From assembly GCA_020466095.1 (NCBI GenBank), contig CM035806.1:143109934-143173933 (forward strand): a stretch of DNA of 64,000 bases. Direction: 5' to 3'. Source of the DNA: Chlorops oryzae. Its lineage: Eukaryota; Arthropoda; Insecta; Diptera; Chloropidae. Made by a program: the position numbers and the translations under genes. Within the stretch, counting starts at the first letter, position 1. Every line of letters starts with the position of its first letter. Shown here piece by piece: positions 13,311-37,295 of the stretch. Under the pieces are notes generated by a model. The model had not been told where the DNA came from, ran no database searches, and worked only from the letters and a program-made list of their open reading frames with translations.

Positions 13311-13383
13311 TGTAAATCTTTTCACAATTTTATGTTTACTCTCAGAATTTTTGGTTTATATGAAAGTAAATTGGAAGCGGTAA

Positions 13384-14120
13384 CACTAGCTTACAAATGA
13401 ATTTTCATTTTTTCAGGAGTTCTAAATGCACTTTTCTTATGGACTTTGGTCCACTAAAGACGGAAACAAAATTTTAAAAAATCTTTCTAAAATCCTTTTT
13501 TTAAATATTTTTTATTGATTTTTGAAAAAAATATTTTTAAAGGGGTATAAAGGATTTTTCGAGCAGATCTCAAAAGATCATCATCCAATTTTAATAAATA
13601 ATGCCTTAAATCAAAGCAAATTAGCTCCTCTAAAGCTTTTTCTGACATAGCTTTAGAGATCGGTGAAGTAACAAAGATTCTGTAGACCTGTAAACCTTAA
13701 AAACGGACACATTTTTAGAGAAAATTCATCAAATTTCTCCTTTCCTCGGGATCTAAAAATTCGATCGCAAGCAAAAAAACTTTTTTTTTTTGCACTTTTT
13801 ACTTCAAGTTGGTTCCTTACTCAAAAAAAAAATCAATGCGTAAATGGCTAAAATATAATTTTATACGTTAGGGGCTAATTTTGAATAAATAAAAACGCAA
13901 CAAAAAAAAAAAGATCTTTTTGCGATCGATTTTTCAAAGCCAATGACTGGAAAACTTTCATGAAATTTCTCCAAAGCTAGGTTTAAAGATCTCCAGTATC
14001 ATAGGTATTTTATCGGCCGTTCTCAAAACGGTGTGAGAAAACGTTTTAGAGGGGTTAATTATCTTTAATTTAATTTAAGAAAAGTGCAGAGGTCCGGGGA
14101 AAAAATGCCGTAAACTAGTG
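13384..14120. mobile_element. CACTAG-family element, TAA target duplication (737 bp)
   Basis: Ends are CACTAGCTTAC and, reversed, CACTAGTTTACGGCA. TAA flanks both (13381-13383 and 14121-14123). A second, shorter member with the same termini and duplication sits in a fry intron at 58938-59248. There is no coding potential. The 3-bp TAA duplication suggests the PIF/Harbinger or ISL2EU group (inference). Confidence 0.65.
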
Positions 14121-14123
14121 TAA

Positions 14124-15120
14124 TTGTCCTCGTCCATAAAAAAAAAATTTTTTTTTAAATTTTTCTTTATTATTTTCGCTATAATTTTAAATTTTAAATT
14201 TTATTTCTTTTCTTTTAAAATTTATTAAAGACTCCTTTTGCTGAAATTTGTGTTTCTTCTTCTTCTTTTTTTTTTCTTTTTTTAATATCTTTTTAGGAGT
14301 TTTCTGCTAAGCAATATACTGTGAGTAGAGTTGTGTGTTTTTCACCGTTCTTCTTCTTCTTCTTATTCAACTAAGCTTAGCTTAATACAAAACAAAAAAA
14401 AAGAAAAACATTAAAACAAAAGAGAAATATGAAACCGCTGCAAAGTGTGTCTCGTCAACACTGCCACTGCTGCCACTGCCAATATGCCACTCCCTCTCTG
14501 CCTGGGCCTCATGAAGAGTTCTTCTTTGTCTTCTTCTTATCCTTTTTTTATTTAATTTTGATTTTCATGTTTCTTTCTGTTTCTTTTGTTATTATATCTG
14601 TTTTGCATCTTTTCTTGCATTTTAGCTTATGTCCAAATTCTATGATTTCCCGGTAATCGTTTTTGCGTTCTTTTCGTATTCGATAACAAACAAGCGCACA
14701 AACATTAATTTTTCTAATTAAAAAAAAAAACATTTTTTTTTCTATTTAAATTACGTTCCTTTAATATTTGACTTTTTTTCTTACTTTTCTGTTTGAAATT
14801 TGCATGGAGTTTGTGCACATACACATGGCTAACGCTGGGGGTGATATAATTCTCTAAGAAGTTTGAAGTATAGACAAGTGGTGGCGAGGTAGGAGGGAGG
14901 CGGGGAAGCGTACGATTTGTAAATATATATAACTACATAAAGATTGATAACAATGAATCTTTCCTTAAACGTGAAAAGATTGAAAAAGCGTAAAAATTTC
15001 AAAAAAGAATTCATTAATTTCTAATCCATATTGATTTGCGAGTTTTCAGGTTTTTCGAGGCAAATACAAGTTAAAGGGAAGACCCCTAATGACAAATAAT
15101 TTAATAAATTTTCTGCAAGC
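14124..15120. other. Low-complexity non-coding stretch
   Basis: Poly-T/TTC-rich DNA. A short clone of 'TGCCACTGC' repeats lies near 14460-14490. Nothing here looks like an exon. Confidence 0.5.
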
Positions 15121-15124
15121 CAAT

Positions 15125-15505
15125 AAAATAGTTAGAGAATCGTGCTCCCTTCTGCCAGTTTGAGAGATTTTCCCCTTCCCAGCGGCCGACAGTGCCTACC
15201 GCCTACAAAGTATACGAGATTGTAAGCGACCTGAATATTAATTGCTTACAAAGTATACGAGGTTGTAGGCGAACTGCCTGCCAATAGCTTACTTTATGTG
15301 GTGCTGGTAGCCGTTCACTCTACAAAACGGCCACGCTCGAAAAAAAGTATACTAGGATGGTATATGAGGTCGTATGCATGACTGCCTACGGCCTACGAAA
15401 TGTGTTACGATTCATCGCTTCTGTGGGCAGCATTTTGGCCGCGGGGAATAAAGTAGTGAGGGAATCGTGCTCCCTTCTGCCAGTTTGAGAGATTTTCCCC
15501 TTATT
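15125..15505. repeat. Interspersed repeat 'TACAAAGTATACGAG' family, copy 1, with 60-bp direct repeats
   Basis: The core (15178-15445) starts CCCAGCGGCC and ends GGCCGCGGGG. It contains the phrase 'CCTACAAAGTATACGAG' twice. It is bracketed by a direct repeat of about 60 bp ('GAATCGTGCTCCCTTCTGCC...GAGATTTTCCCCTT') at 15137 and 15460. Other copies: 25225-25350 (partial) and 31623-34806 (split by a 2.9-kb insertion). Confidence 0.65.
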
Positions 15506-15510
15506 ATTGT

Positions 15511-15620
15511 AAGAGAGAGAGAGAGAGGAGATAGAGAGAGAGAGAGCGAGAGAGAGACGGAGACGGAGAGAGAGGGAGAGAGGGAGAGAGAGGAGAGAGA
15601 GAGAGAGAGAGAGGGAGAGT
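15511..15620. repeat. (AG)n microsatellite, interrupted
   Basis: About 110 nt of GA dinucleotide repeats with GGA and CGGA interruptions. Confidence 0.9.
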
Positions 15621-15781
15621 AAGTTGCTTTGAGCTTAACGAATATTACCCGGGGAAATTCTTCTCCAGGAACTTTTCACCACAGAAAACCGTCAAAAAAA
15701 GGGAGAATGTGACGGCATTTGGTTGAAAATTTTCGAAATTCTTGCAACCTTCATTTTCACTCAAAGTCTTTTATTGGAGTA

Positions 15782-16124
15782 CAGAAGAGTCTGGATAGTA
15801 GTGTGAACTAATTTTGCTTGTGATGCTTGTTCATATTACCGAGGTGTTCACACTATCGTGGCTCAAATTTGGTATGTTTAATTTTCTTTATATGATTCAA
15901 AACTGTAGTGTCAAGTTTAGAAAAAAACCGTTTTTTTTTTTCCTAAAAACGCCAAGTTTCCTCAATTGGGACGTTTGTTTTTTACGTTCTCTTAAGGATT
16001 TTTGAACGGTCCTCTACTGAAAAGTTAGAATACCAGCCTAAACGGTTGCATAAGCCTCAGTCCATGTGTTCACACTACCGAGGTGTTAACTCTATCCGGG
16101 GCTCATACTATCCACACTCGGCTG
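15782..16124. mobile_element. pogo-like MITE (343 bp)
   Basis: Left CAGAAGAGTCTGGATAGTA and right (reversed) CAGCCGAGTGTGGATAGTA termini, each flanked by TA. Several internal phrases of the type 'GTGTTCACACTA' are inverted relative to one another. Same family as 7165-7711 and 48255-48594. Confidence 0.65.
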
Positions 16125-16450
16125 TAGAATTATGCTCGAGAAGAAAAAACACTTGGCTAGAAAAAATTCCTTTGAATATTTAGATCCAGGCTGAAAAAGC
16201 CTTTGTTTATTAAAGATAGTAAAGCTAGATTTGTGAGAATTCTCCCCATACATACATACATGTCCTATTATCCACACACATATAAATACGTTGCAGGGCG
16301 TCTTTCATAGAACAATATTCAATATAAAATTATATGTCTAGAGCATAGACCTTCAAAAAAGGAAATATCCAAATAAAATTATTTTTTCCGCCAATTTAAG
16401 ATATCAGGATTTCCTTAACAATATATTCGGAATGGCAATACTATTTATAG

Positions 16451-16686
16451 TTAGATAAGGTTAGATTACGGTAGGTTAGGTTAGGTTAGGTTAAATGTGG
16501 CTGCCACTATGAAGGTTGACACACCTAGGCCTCATGGGCCCTTTGTGATACCACGAAAAATTGTAAACCAAAGAAAAAACAGGAAAACTAAACAATATCC
16601 ACGACCTAAGCTGAGCTGGGAGTCGAACCCAGTGCCACTCACTTCGTAAATTGGCATCTCAGCCAACTATGGCGCAGAGGGCCGTC
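16451..16686 (-). mobile_element. tRNA-derived SINE with (TAACC)n tail
   Basis: Read on the minus strand, it begins with a tRNA-like head (about 16686 to 16612). The head has an A-box-like TAGTTGGCTGAGATG and a B-box GGGTTCGACTCCC. A unique body follows ('GGTATCACAAAGGGCCC...GTGTGTCAACC') and then a TAACC tandem tail (16454-16493). An 11-bp direct repeat, ACTATTTATAG, flanks it (16440-16450 and 16687-16697), a retroposition-type target duplication. A 3' half copy lies at 25125-25215. The tail matches the LINE tail at 19745-19765, suggesting mobilisation by that LINE. Confidence 0.8.
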
Positions 16687-17386
16687 ACTATTTATAGTGC
16701 TTAGTAAAAAATTATTCAACCCGGCTCTAAATAATATCCCCAGAAATTTTTTTAACCCTTTTTGCGCATGGAAAAATTTCTAGGGGAAAAATTCGAGGGG
16801 AATATGTTCATTTAAAATCGGGCTGTGATTACACAGAGCGCCTTTAGACCTCTGAGCACAGAGTATGTACACTGAGTAAGCAAAATTTTCTTCCCACTGC
16901 GCATAACCTTGAAATCCAATAGAATTTACAACTGGACTTCTCAATTTTAGGCAATATTTTTTTCGATTTGAAGATTTTTTGAAGCTTTTAGTTTAGAATT
17001 ATGTTTTTCAATCTTTAATTATAATATTTTAATTATAATTTTTTTTTTTTTTTTTGCACAAATATTTTGGGATGTTTTTTTATTCCTATTCGCACAATCA
17101 CAATGTATTTAGAATGGACTTATTTGAATTTAAGAAAATCGCTAAAAATGAATTTACATAAAATCCACATAAATATTTTGTATTTTATTTGTATTTTCTC
17201 ATTCTTATGATGTATGTATTATTTTGTTTCTTTATACATGCGAAACTTTAAGTATCACGGGTGATCAGTCAACTAATATTCTTGTTCATTGTCATCATCA
17301 TCGTACATAAACTTTAATTTGTAGCTTAATAAAAAAAAAAAAAAATTTAAAAAACCTCTGAAATAAAAAAATATATAAATTTATAA

Positions 17387-29588
<12,202 letters not shown>

Positions 29589-29613
29589 CGAGGAGCACAG
29601 ACGAAACAGAGAG

Positions 29614-29619
29614 AATAAA
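29614..29619 (+). promoter_or_regulatory. Prps: Candidate Prps polyadenylation signal
   Basis: AATAAA located 26 nt after the Prps stop codon, inside 'GAGAATAAATAAAC'. It would give a very short 3' UTR; later signals may also be used. Confidence 0.45.
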
Positions 29620-31610
29620 TAAACAAAAACAAAAAATAAGCCGCCTACAAGGAAAGAAAACAAAAAAAAAAAAAACGAAAAATGGCGAACCCATGTTCTT
29701 CATTTGTCCATTTTTTTTTTTTTGAAAAATCAATCGTTATCTCGATGTAATCAATTACACGTCGTGTATATTTACTTATAAATTCTACACATCAACAGAG
29801 GAAGGATCTAATACGATTTATACATTTATAAATAGAAATTTAGAATTGTTATAATTTTCCTCCCTTACCCCCGACAAATTTGATTATACAAACCTTTCCA
29901 CAGGTATCAATCTCTGAATTATTTTCAAAGCAAAAAAAAAAAAGAAGAATTATCCACATACAAATTATTTTCATTGTTCATTTTTATTGCTTTAAGGTTT
30001 ATAAATTTATGATTATTAATTATCTAATTTACAATTAAAACAAAAAAAAAAAACATCAATTAATGGGTATAAAAATTTTATTAGAAAAATTATGTATAAT
30101 GCGCCATTCACACGCGTTCTCGATAATTGTAATCTTTCTTTTTTTTTTTTTTAATTTTTAACATTAATCCTCTGAATGAGACCTTTTTCACTAATTAATT
30201 ATTGTCGTCAAATCTCCCTTTTTGGGCGAGAAAAGTGCGGGGATTTCAGAGAAAAATGGAGCGTGTTTTGCTTGCACGCAATCGATAGACCGTTTTGTGC
30301 CCTCTTTCGTACGTGTGGAAACAAGGATATAACTCTAAAAGCGAATAAAAATAAGAATCGACGATCAATAATTGACTAGTGTAAAAGGCCGTATGCGTTG
30401 AGCTTTTTCTCAAATAAAAACATCGATTTCGAAATCGAACTGTGACTGCTGCGCCATTTTTTTTTTTTCCATTTTGGGTAAAAACAATATGCATTCATAG
30501 TTTCGATTCGCCTTCGAATGGAATTCAAAGTGAAAATTCTATCACTTCACTATGACGGTAATAATGGGACAGTTTAAATCAATTTCTTCTGTCTTAGAGA
30601 CCATTAAAGGTTATTTTCTTCGTTCTATCTCGATTAATTGAAAGCTGTAAATATATCGGCATAAAAAGATACTTGATGGAAAACTATTATATACCGATAC
30701 GATATATATATATATAAATTTCTGTTCAGCCCGATTTTAAATATTCCCGGGGAATTTTTGCCTGCGGATTTGAAAAAATTTCTCCCATTCTAAGCACGCT
30801 GAGGAAGGGAATATAAAGGAAGCAAGAATTCCGAATATTTCTAATCAAAGGTCATCACATTCTTTCTTTTATTGACGGCTAGAAGAAAACACTTCCTTTT
30901 TCTTTGGTGAATAATTTCTGGGCGAAAAAATCCCCCGAAATATTCATTTAGAATAGGGCTGATTATATTTATTTTCTGCAGTAAACTCTTCCTCCTTCAA
31001 TTCAGTCTTGAATTTATATCGAAGCTCAGCGACAAGAACGCGCATTGTACGCGTGTATTGCGTGTTTTAAAAGGACAAAGATACATTTTTTTTTGAACTC
31101 AAATTAATTCATATCGAAAATCAATTTGATTTTCCTCTCAAATAAGAAAGCTTAAAGCAACAAATTCTCGCTCTAAAATATTTTTTCCCCTAAAAAATTT
31201 CAAGTAATTGTAAGTTTTTTTTTTTAATTAGTGGCTTCTTATTTTTTTTATAGATTTTTTCGCCTGTTTTAAGTAAAATTATGCGTAAAATTAAACTGAA
31301 ACTTGAAAAATCATTAAAATAATTTTTTTTTTTTTTTTTTTAGCATTTTCAAGGGTATTTAAATTGAAAGAGAATAAAATTTTATTATTTTTTTGTTTTG
31401 CATATCGATCATTGGTTTTTGTGTTTAAATAAAAATCATTGAGTCTTAAATAAAAATAAAAAAATTACAAAAATTGTAAGCGAAAACTCTCACTTTTTAG
31501 GAAAACGAAAATAAGAAATAAAACACAATTTTAAGAAAAAAGGAATGCTATTTTCAATGCTCTAAAGATGAATTCTAGTGATGCATAGGAACGTTGATTG
31601 TTGCCTTGCT
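29620..31610. other. Prps 3' flank; no gene seen
   Basis: AT-rich DNA with poly-T runs. It contains one complete inverted-repeat MITE at 30728-30964 (family described at 18430-19200). No exon-like open frame with similarity was recognised. Confidence 0.5.
30728..30964. mobile_element. MITE with CAGCCC termini and CCCGGGG core motifs (~237 bp)
   Basis: Ends CAGCCCGATTTTAAATATTC and, reversed, CAGCCCTATTCTAAATGAAT. A 'CCCGGGGAATTTTTGCC' motif sits near the left end, with its inverted counterpart on the right. No clear target duplication. Best-preserved member of the cluster seen at 18430-19200. Confidence 0.6.
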
Positions 31611-31964
31611 TGCGAAGTAGAGTATCCCAGCGGTCAACAGTGCCTACCGCCTACAAAGTATACGAGACTGTAAGCGACCTGAATATTAATAGCTTACAAA
31701 GTATACAAGATTGTAGGCGAACTGCCTACCAAAAGCTTACTTTGTGTGGTAGTGGTAGGCGTTCACTCTATAAAACGGCCACGCTCGAACAAAAGTATAT
31801 TAGCAGGGTATATGAGGTCGTATGTATTACAGCCTAAGGCCAAAAAAAATGTGTTAAGATTAGTATTGGAACGGATAGTGTATCCGGCCGAATGCCGGAT
31901 ATCTGGCTGGTTGCCAGGCCGGATAACCCGATGTCCGGCTGTCGGATATTTAATTGTTTTTATG

Positions 31965-32785
31965 TGTGGTTGTGTGTAACACCCAGAACCAGTCAAGATA
32001 GACCATACAAAATACATATAGAAATGGTCTGAATCACCAGGAGATTCGATTTAGACATGTCCGTCTGTCCGTCTGTCTGTCCGTCTGTTTGTATACAGTT
32101 TTCTTATCGAAGGAGTTGAGCTATCGTGACGAAATTTGGTATGTAAACTCACAGGCACATGAGTAAGAACAAGTTCGAGAATGGCCCCAACCGGACCATT
32201 TTTAGGGGTACCTCCAGTACTAGGGTCTCTTACGAAAATCACAAAAACTGCTCTAAGATCGAATTTTTTCAAGATATTTTGATGAAATTCGATATTTGAA
32301 CATGTTTATAGGCAAGTAATATGATTTCAAAAAATTGGTAAAGTGGGCGTGGCAGAAGGGCGTTTTTCGAAAATTGCCTGCTAAACCCGAAATGCAAATG
32401 GGACTTGAATGAAATTTGGCACTTATGCTTCCTTTGTAGCCTATAACATCATATCCAAAATTTTTTTTGATAGGTCCATTATTAAGGGTACCTCTAGTAC
32501 TAGGGTCTGTCACAAAAATTTCAAAACTGCCCCAAATCTGACTTTCGAAATATTTCAATTAAATTTAGAATTTGAGCTTATATTTAATCTTCCGATTAGA
32601 AATAAAAAAAATTGCAAAAGTAGGCGTGGCAAAGAGGCGGTTTTCATAAAGAAATTTAGCAAAAGTCGGTATATGGGGCCACTTATGGCCTTAAACACTT
32701 CTTGATATTAAAAATTATTTGAACATGTGTGTCTGTGTCGGGTATTCTATTGTCAGGCTCGCCTGACTATAACACCCTTACTTGT
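31965..32785 (+). repeat. HINE/Helentron-like element, near-complete copy
   Basis: Order on +: 'AACACCCAGAACCAG', 'AGGAGATTCGATTTAGAC', a (GTCY)n microsatellite (about 32060-32092), a body with two 'AGGGTACCTC' blocks, TCGGGTATT, then a 7-bp-stem hairpin GTCAGGCTCGCCTGAC and ACACCCTTACTTG. A GTCY microsatellite, subterminal inverted repeat and 3' hairpin are hallmarks described for Helentron-derived HINE/DINE/Lep1 elements; the assignment is inferred. Confidence 0.7.
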
Positions 32786-33021
32786 TATATATTTCTTGGT
32801 TTTAAAGCCACATTGAACGGAGTAGCGTTGCCGTTTGGTAGGAAAAATTTCGAAAAGTTTATTTTTTGACACAGCACAATTTTTAGTAATGATTTTTTCG
32901 ATCGGTTGCACCGAATTGCAATGAAAAATCTCTAAAAATGGAAATTTTCTGTGAAAATGTTAGCGGAACTTCATCCAATTTCCTCCAATCGCTCCATTTT
33001 CAAATCTGCATTCGAAGTACA

Positions 33022-34648
33022 ATATGGGCATTTCCACGAAAACGTACCCTGTGCAACCGCAAAAAAAATTACACTTTAACACATTTTTGTTCTTCTTATT
33101 AAAACATATATACATGCATCATTTTTTTCATGTAGAGTAATATTAAAAAATTATATATGCTTTGTATACAAATTAATTTTGAAATAGTGCTATTTAAACA
33201 TATCGCAAACAAAAAAATTATCCCTTTTTTGAGCTTTCGCTACAAGCTGTTTTTGAATATGTGGCAGCACAAATAGATATCAGCTAAAAGTATGTCATTT
33301 TATCTGGTTTGCAGAAAAAGTAGAATGCTTTAGGTTATATGTTGAAATTTTTACAGACGTTTGGAAAGTTAACCTTAGACTGTCACGCCCGTTACCGATA
33401 AACTACAAAAAGTTAAATTATCTTTTAGCAAAAGAATTTAACAAAGTATTAACCTGCAGATAGTAAGAAGTTAATTCCGTTTAATAATAAAGTGAAACCT
33501 AGTTGGAGTATGTGTGACAGAGATCGCATTTTTAACATTTAAAACGATGTCACACCCGTTACTTATTTATTTTCTTGTGTTATATTTTTGGGCCAATTTA
33601 CCTTACAGTTAATTTATAGTAAATTATAAATAATAAATTTTAAATAATAAATAACATATAATGAATAAATAATTAATAATTAATAAATTATAAATAATAA
33701 TAAATAATAAATAATAAATAATAAATAATAAATAATAAATAATAAATAATAAATAATTAAATAATAAATAATAAATAATAAATAATAAATAATAAATAAT
33801 AAATAATAAATAATAAATAATATAAATAATAAATAATAAATAATAATATAAATAATAAATAATAAATAATAAATAAAATAATAAATAATAAAAATAAATA
33901 AAACAAATTAAAACAATAAAATTAAATTATATAAAAATATTAATATAGAAGTTTATTATTTATGTATTAATTAATAGTATATTATAAATGTCTTAATTGA
34001 TACTGTAAGCTGACGACTCACACTGATCACCACACACAAAACCTTATTCTCAAAACCTTATTATCAAAAAAAGTCTATTCAGTAACAGGAAACCAAAATC
34101 GTGTGATAAGAAACTACAAACTTTTAAAAGCAAGTTATTTAACGGAAAACGAATGAAGCTGTTTTTACGAAAATACTACGTTGATATTTTTTATAATAGC
34201 TACACTGAAATATATTTTAAAACACACATCTTCCTCATATAACTCTTGTTTCAATTTATATTGTCACACCCGTTACTTTTGTAAATTGGTATAAAACACA
34301 TACGAATACCGATACATTATAAGTAAATACCTATTCATAGTCAGAATACTCCTTAGAACTGTTGGTTAAACATTCTTTTTATATGTTTCCTGGAAAATTT
34401 TACAGAATCGATTAATGAACACAAATAACATACAAACCCCCATTTTCTAACGTCACACCCGTTACCTCCTTTTGAAGGTTTTAAGGCATTAAAAGTAATT
34501 TTTACCGGATTCTTTGAAATTGTAGAAATACTTTAAAAATGGACGCTTCAAAAATATGCAACACTATTATCGAAGGGTTGATGGTTTTAGAGAAATTTAA
34601 GAAATTCGCCTAAATCTGTCACACCCGTTACTATGGAAATACCCATAT
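33022..34648. mobile_element. Nested element with ATATGGGYATTTCCA ends and GTCACACCCGTTAC repeats
   Basis: The left end ATATGGGCATTTCCA and the reversed right end ATATGGGTATTTCCA form a 15-bp inverted repeat with one mismatch. GTCACRCCCGTTAC occurs five times, all in the same orientation, at 33382, 33549, 34263, 34452 and 34618. The centre (33600-33930) is an AAATAAT satellite. No coding capacity. Confidence 0.6.
33600..33930. repeat. (AAATAAT)n satellite-like array
   Basis: About 330 nt of AAATAAT heptamer units with occasional register slips, inside the nested element above. Confidence 0.9.
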
Positions 34649-35106
34649 AGCAAATCTTTAGTGTAAGGTATCAGGCGGCCGGATATAGATGGTATCCGGC
34701 CGGATATTAAATTTAAGGCCGGATACCGGATAGTGGCCGGATATCCGTTGCAACTCTAGTTACGATTCATCGCTTCTGAAGGCAGCATTTTGGACGCTGG
34801 GATGTTACATTTCGATCTTTTATTTCTGTAATAAGTTCCTATCTTGTCTGAAAAAGACTTTGACTTCGAAATTTTAACCGAATTCCATGCATCGAATAAA
34901 TAAAATTTATTAATAAAAGTAACAATATAGACTCAAGAAAATTAACTTTATTCCGGCAAGTATATACGAATTTAAGAACCAGATTTTCATAACTCTATAA
35001 ATATGCACATGAAAATAAATAACGCTTAAAAAGCGAATACAAAATCTCACACAATAAAGCGGGAATAATTTCTTATATACATAAACAAACTTGAGACAAC
35101 AAACAT

Positions 35107-36591
35107 TCAATATTCACCGCCACTTTCCTCTTCTTCGCCGTCGCCGTTTGTCTCATCTCCAACTTCTTCGAAGTCTTTCTCGAGTGTGGCAAGATCCTCA
35201 CGTGCCTCTGTGAATTCACCCTCCTCCATACCCTCGCCGACATACCAATGCACAAAGGCACGTTTCTGATACATTAGATCGAATTTCCAATTTAGATTGT
35301 TAAATGCTTCGCATATTGCAGTCGTGTTGGAGAGCATACAAACGGCTCGAGGCGAGTGCGCCAAATCGCCACCAGGCACAAAGGCAGGATTCTCGTAGTT
35401 AATGCCAATTTTAAAGCCCGTCGGGCACCAGTCCACAAATTGAATATGCTTCTTCGATTTTATAGCCGATATGGCCGTATTCACATCCTTCGGTACAACG
35501 TCACCGCGATACAGCATACAGCAAGCCATATATTTGCCATGCCGTGGATTACATTTCACCATCGTATGACCCGGTTCGAAGCAACTAACCGTCAGATCGG
35601 CGATCGCATTCTGATCATGCCAGCCACTCTGCTCGGGATTCAACGGCGCATATGCCACCAGTGGGAAGTGTATCCGAGGAAAGGGTACCAAATTCGTTTG
35701 AAACTCATTCAAGTCAACATTCATTGAGCCATCGAAGCGCAACGATGTTGTCGTGGAGCTAACGACCTGAGCAATTAGGCGATTTAAATTCTGGTATCCT
35801 GGCCGATCGATTTTCAATTTCTGCTTGCAAATCTCATAGAGAGCTTCGTTATCCAACATGAAAACACAATCGGCCTGATCGAGTGTGGTGTGAGTATGCA
35901 ACACAGAATTGTAAGGCTCGACGACTGCCGTTGCCACTTTCGGTGATGGATACACCGCAAAGGCCAATTTGCATTTCTTGCTGTAATCGTTCGACAAGTG
36001 CTCCATCAATAAAGATGTTAAACCGGAGCCAGTACCTCCGCCAAGACTATGGAATAGAAGAAACCCTTGAAGACCATCACATTGTTCGGCCATCTTTTCA
36101 ACCCGTCTTTTGATCTTCTCGATGATCTCCTTCCCAATTGAATAGCGTCCCCGTGCGAAGTTGTTGGCTGCATCCTCTTTGCCAGCGATCATGTTTTCGG
36201 GGTTGAAAATTCGACCAGTGCTAGCATTCCGCACTTCGTCGATCACCGATGGTTCCAAATCAACAAATATCGAGTGCGGTATATATCGTCCACTGGCGCT
36301 CATTCCAAAAAACGTCTCACACGATGACTTGCCAGTGGTCTCGGCAGGAGCATCCGTTTTGATGCTCGTACCGTCAGGTTTTATTCCATGTTCAAGCAAA
36401 TAGAGCTCCCAACAGTAATTGCCAATTTGGATGCCAGCTTGACCGATCTGTATCGAGATTACTTCACGCTATTCGTTAACAGGAATAAAGATAGGTACAT
36501 TTTTTCTTGCATTACTCTCAGTGTGCCATTAACCCCAGTGCGGTTATATTATATATTCATTCAAATATCCTTGAGTTTTCTTTCTTACCAT
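35107..36591 (-). CDS. alphaTub67C: Divergent alpha-tubulin, left palindrome copy
   Basis: GTP-binding subunit that forms microtubules with beta-tubulin. Exon 1 codes only the ATG (36591-36589; donor GTAAGA). A 120-nt intron follows, then exon 2 36468-35107, for 454 aa. An intron right after the initiator codon is, from memory, the fly alpha-tubulin arrangement. Seen: [18 protein letters not shown], nucleotide loop [15 protein letters not shown] with the catalytic Glu, [15 protein letters not shown], and an acidic tail ending GGEY with the terminal Tyr. The K40 loop is replaced ([20 protein letters not shown], two residues longer, Asp at 40). The divergence and the fry neighbourhood suggest the maternal alphaTub67C type; the symbol is by inference. 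An AATAAA (complement at 34947-34952) lies beyond the arm. Confidence 0.92.
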
Positions 36592-36717
36592 TTTCGAAAT
36601 TCCTGCAGAGCGACGTCGGCTTCCCTTGAAATGAGCTGCTTCACTAAATTTCCAGGCGGTTAAACGATCGTCCCTGGAACGGGCCGCCATGTTAGCGAAA
36701 AGCGTTTCATGAACATT

Positions 36718-37169
36718 ACAATAGCAAAAAAATGTAAATCACTGGCAGTCGGTAGGGTGGGGTACCTATTTAACTACTGAGAATATCTTGCGACTCTCAG
36801 ATATACCCATATTCAGTTGATTTGTGCCCTCAAACAGGGTTCTCTTTTATGCTCAGCAGTCGTTTACGATTTTACAGTTCCTGAAGCTTTCGTCATGATG
36901 GCAAACCTTTTTTTGCGTTTTCTGATGCAATGTTATGAAATTTTTCCTTGAAACAATTCAATGTGCTTATCAGAAAACAAAATTGAAGTGTATTCCAACA
37001 AGAGAAGCTTGAACTAAGAGTGTAAAATCGTACGAACGACTTTGCTTGAGGCATAGAGAGGGAGAGAGAGTCTGAGACTCAACCCCTAATTATGTATATC
37101 TGAAGTGTATCAAGATGACTTTTAAGTGAGAATGCCGCCTCTCGACGGCCTTTTAATTCCAGGAATTGG
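36718..37169. promoter_or_regulatory. Diverged palindrome centre; presumed divergent promoter region
   Basis: Lies between the two tubulin transcription units. Half-sites still match in inverted orientation: GTTTTCTGATG (36916) with its complement near 36982, 'CGTTTACGATTTTACA' (36862) with 'TGTAAAATCGTACGAACG' (37020), and 'CTCAGATATACCCATA' with 'TATGTATATCTGAAG'. This is an older inverted repeat whose promoters drifted while the gene bodies stayed alike. No core promoter element is assigned with confidence. Confidence 0.6.
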
Positions 37170-37295
37170 AATGTTCATGAAACGCTTTTCGCTAACATGG
37201 CGGCCCGTTCCAGGGACGATCGTTTAACCGCCTGGAAATTTAGTGAAGCAGCTCATTTCAAGGGAAGCCGACGTCGCTCTGCAGGAATTTCGAAA

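Larger units (their letters stand above)
31861..34758. mobile_element. hAT-type insertion (2,898 bp), composed of nested elements
   Basis: Ends are TAGTATTGGAACGGATA and, reversed, TAGAGTTGCAACGGATA, followed by CCGGATATCC-rich subterminal blocks on both sides. The 8-bp flanks GTTAAGAT (31853-31860) and GTTACGAT (34759-34766) differ by one base. No transposase was found. Its body consists of a HINE-like copy (31965-32785) and another element (33022-34648), so the original was a small MITE that was later colonised. Confidence 0.8.
31623..34806. repeat. 'TACAAAGTATACGAG' family copy 3, split by a 2.9-kb hAT insertion
   Basis: The left part (31623-31860) begins TCCCAGCGGTC. The right part (34759-34806) ends GGACGCTGGGA, giving short TCCCAGCG-type inverted ends. 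Comparison with the uninterrupted copy at 15178-15445 shows the break falls in GTTACGAT, duplicated around the insertion. Confidence 0.75.

Noticed and set aside
33600..33930. CRISPR-like or regulatory array
   Set aside because: It is a simple AAATAAT satellite without unique spacers, and the genome is animal.
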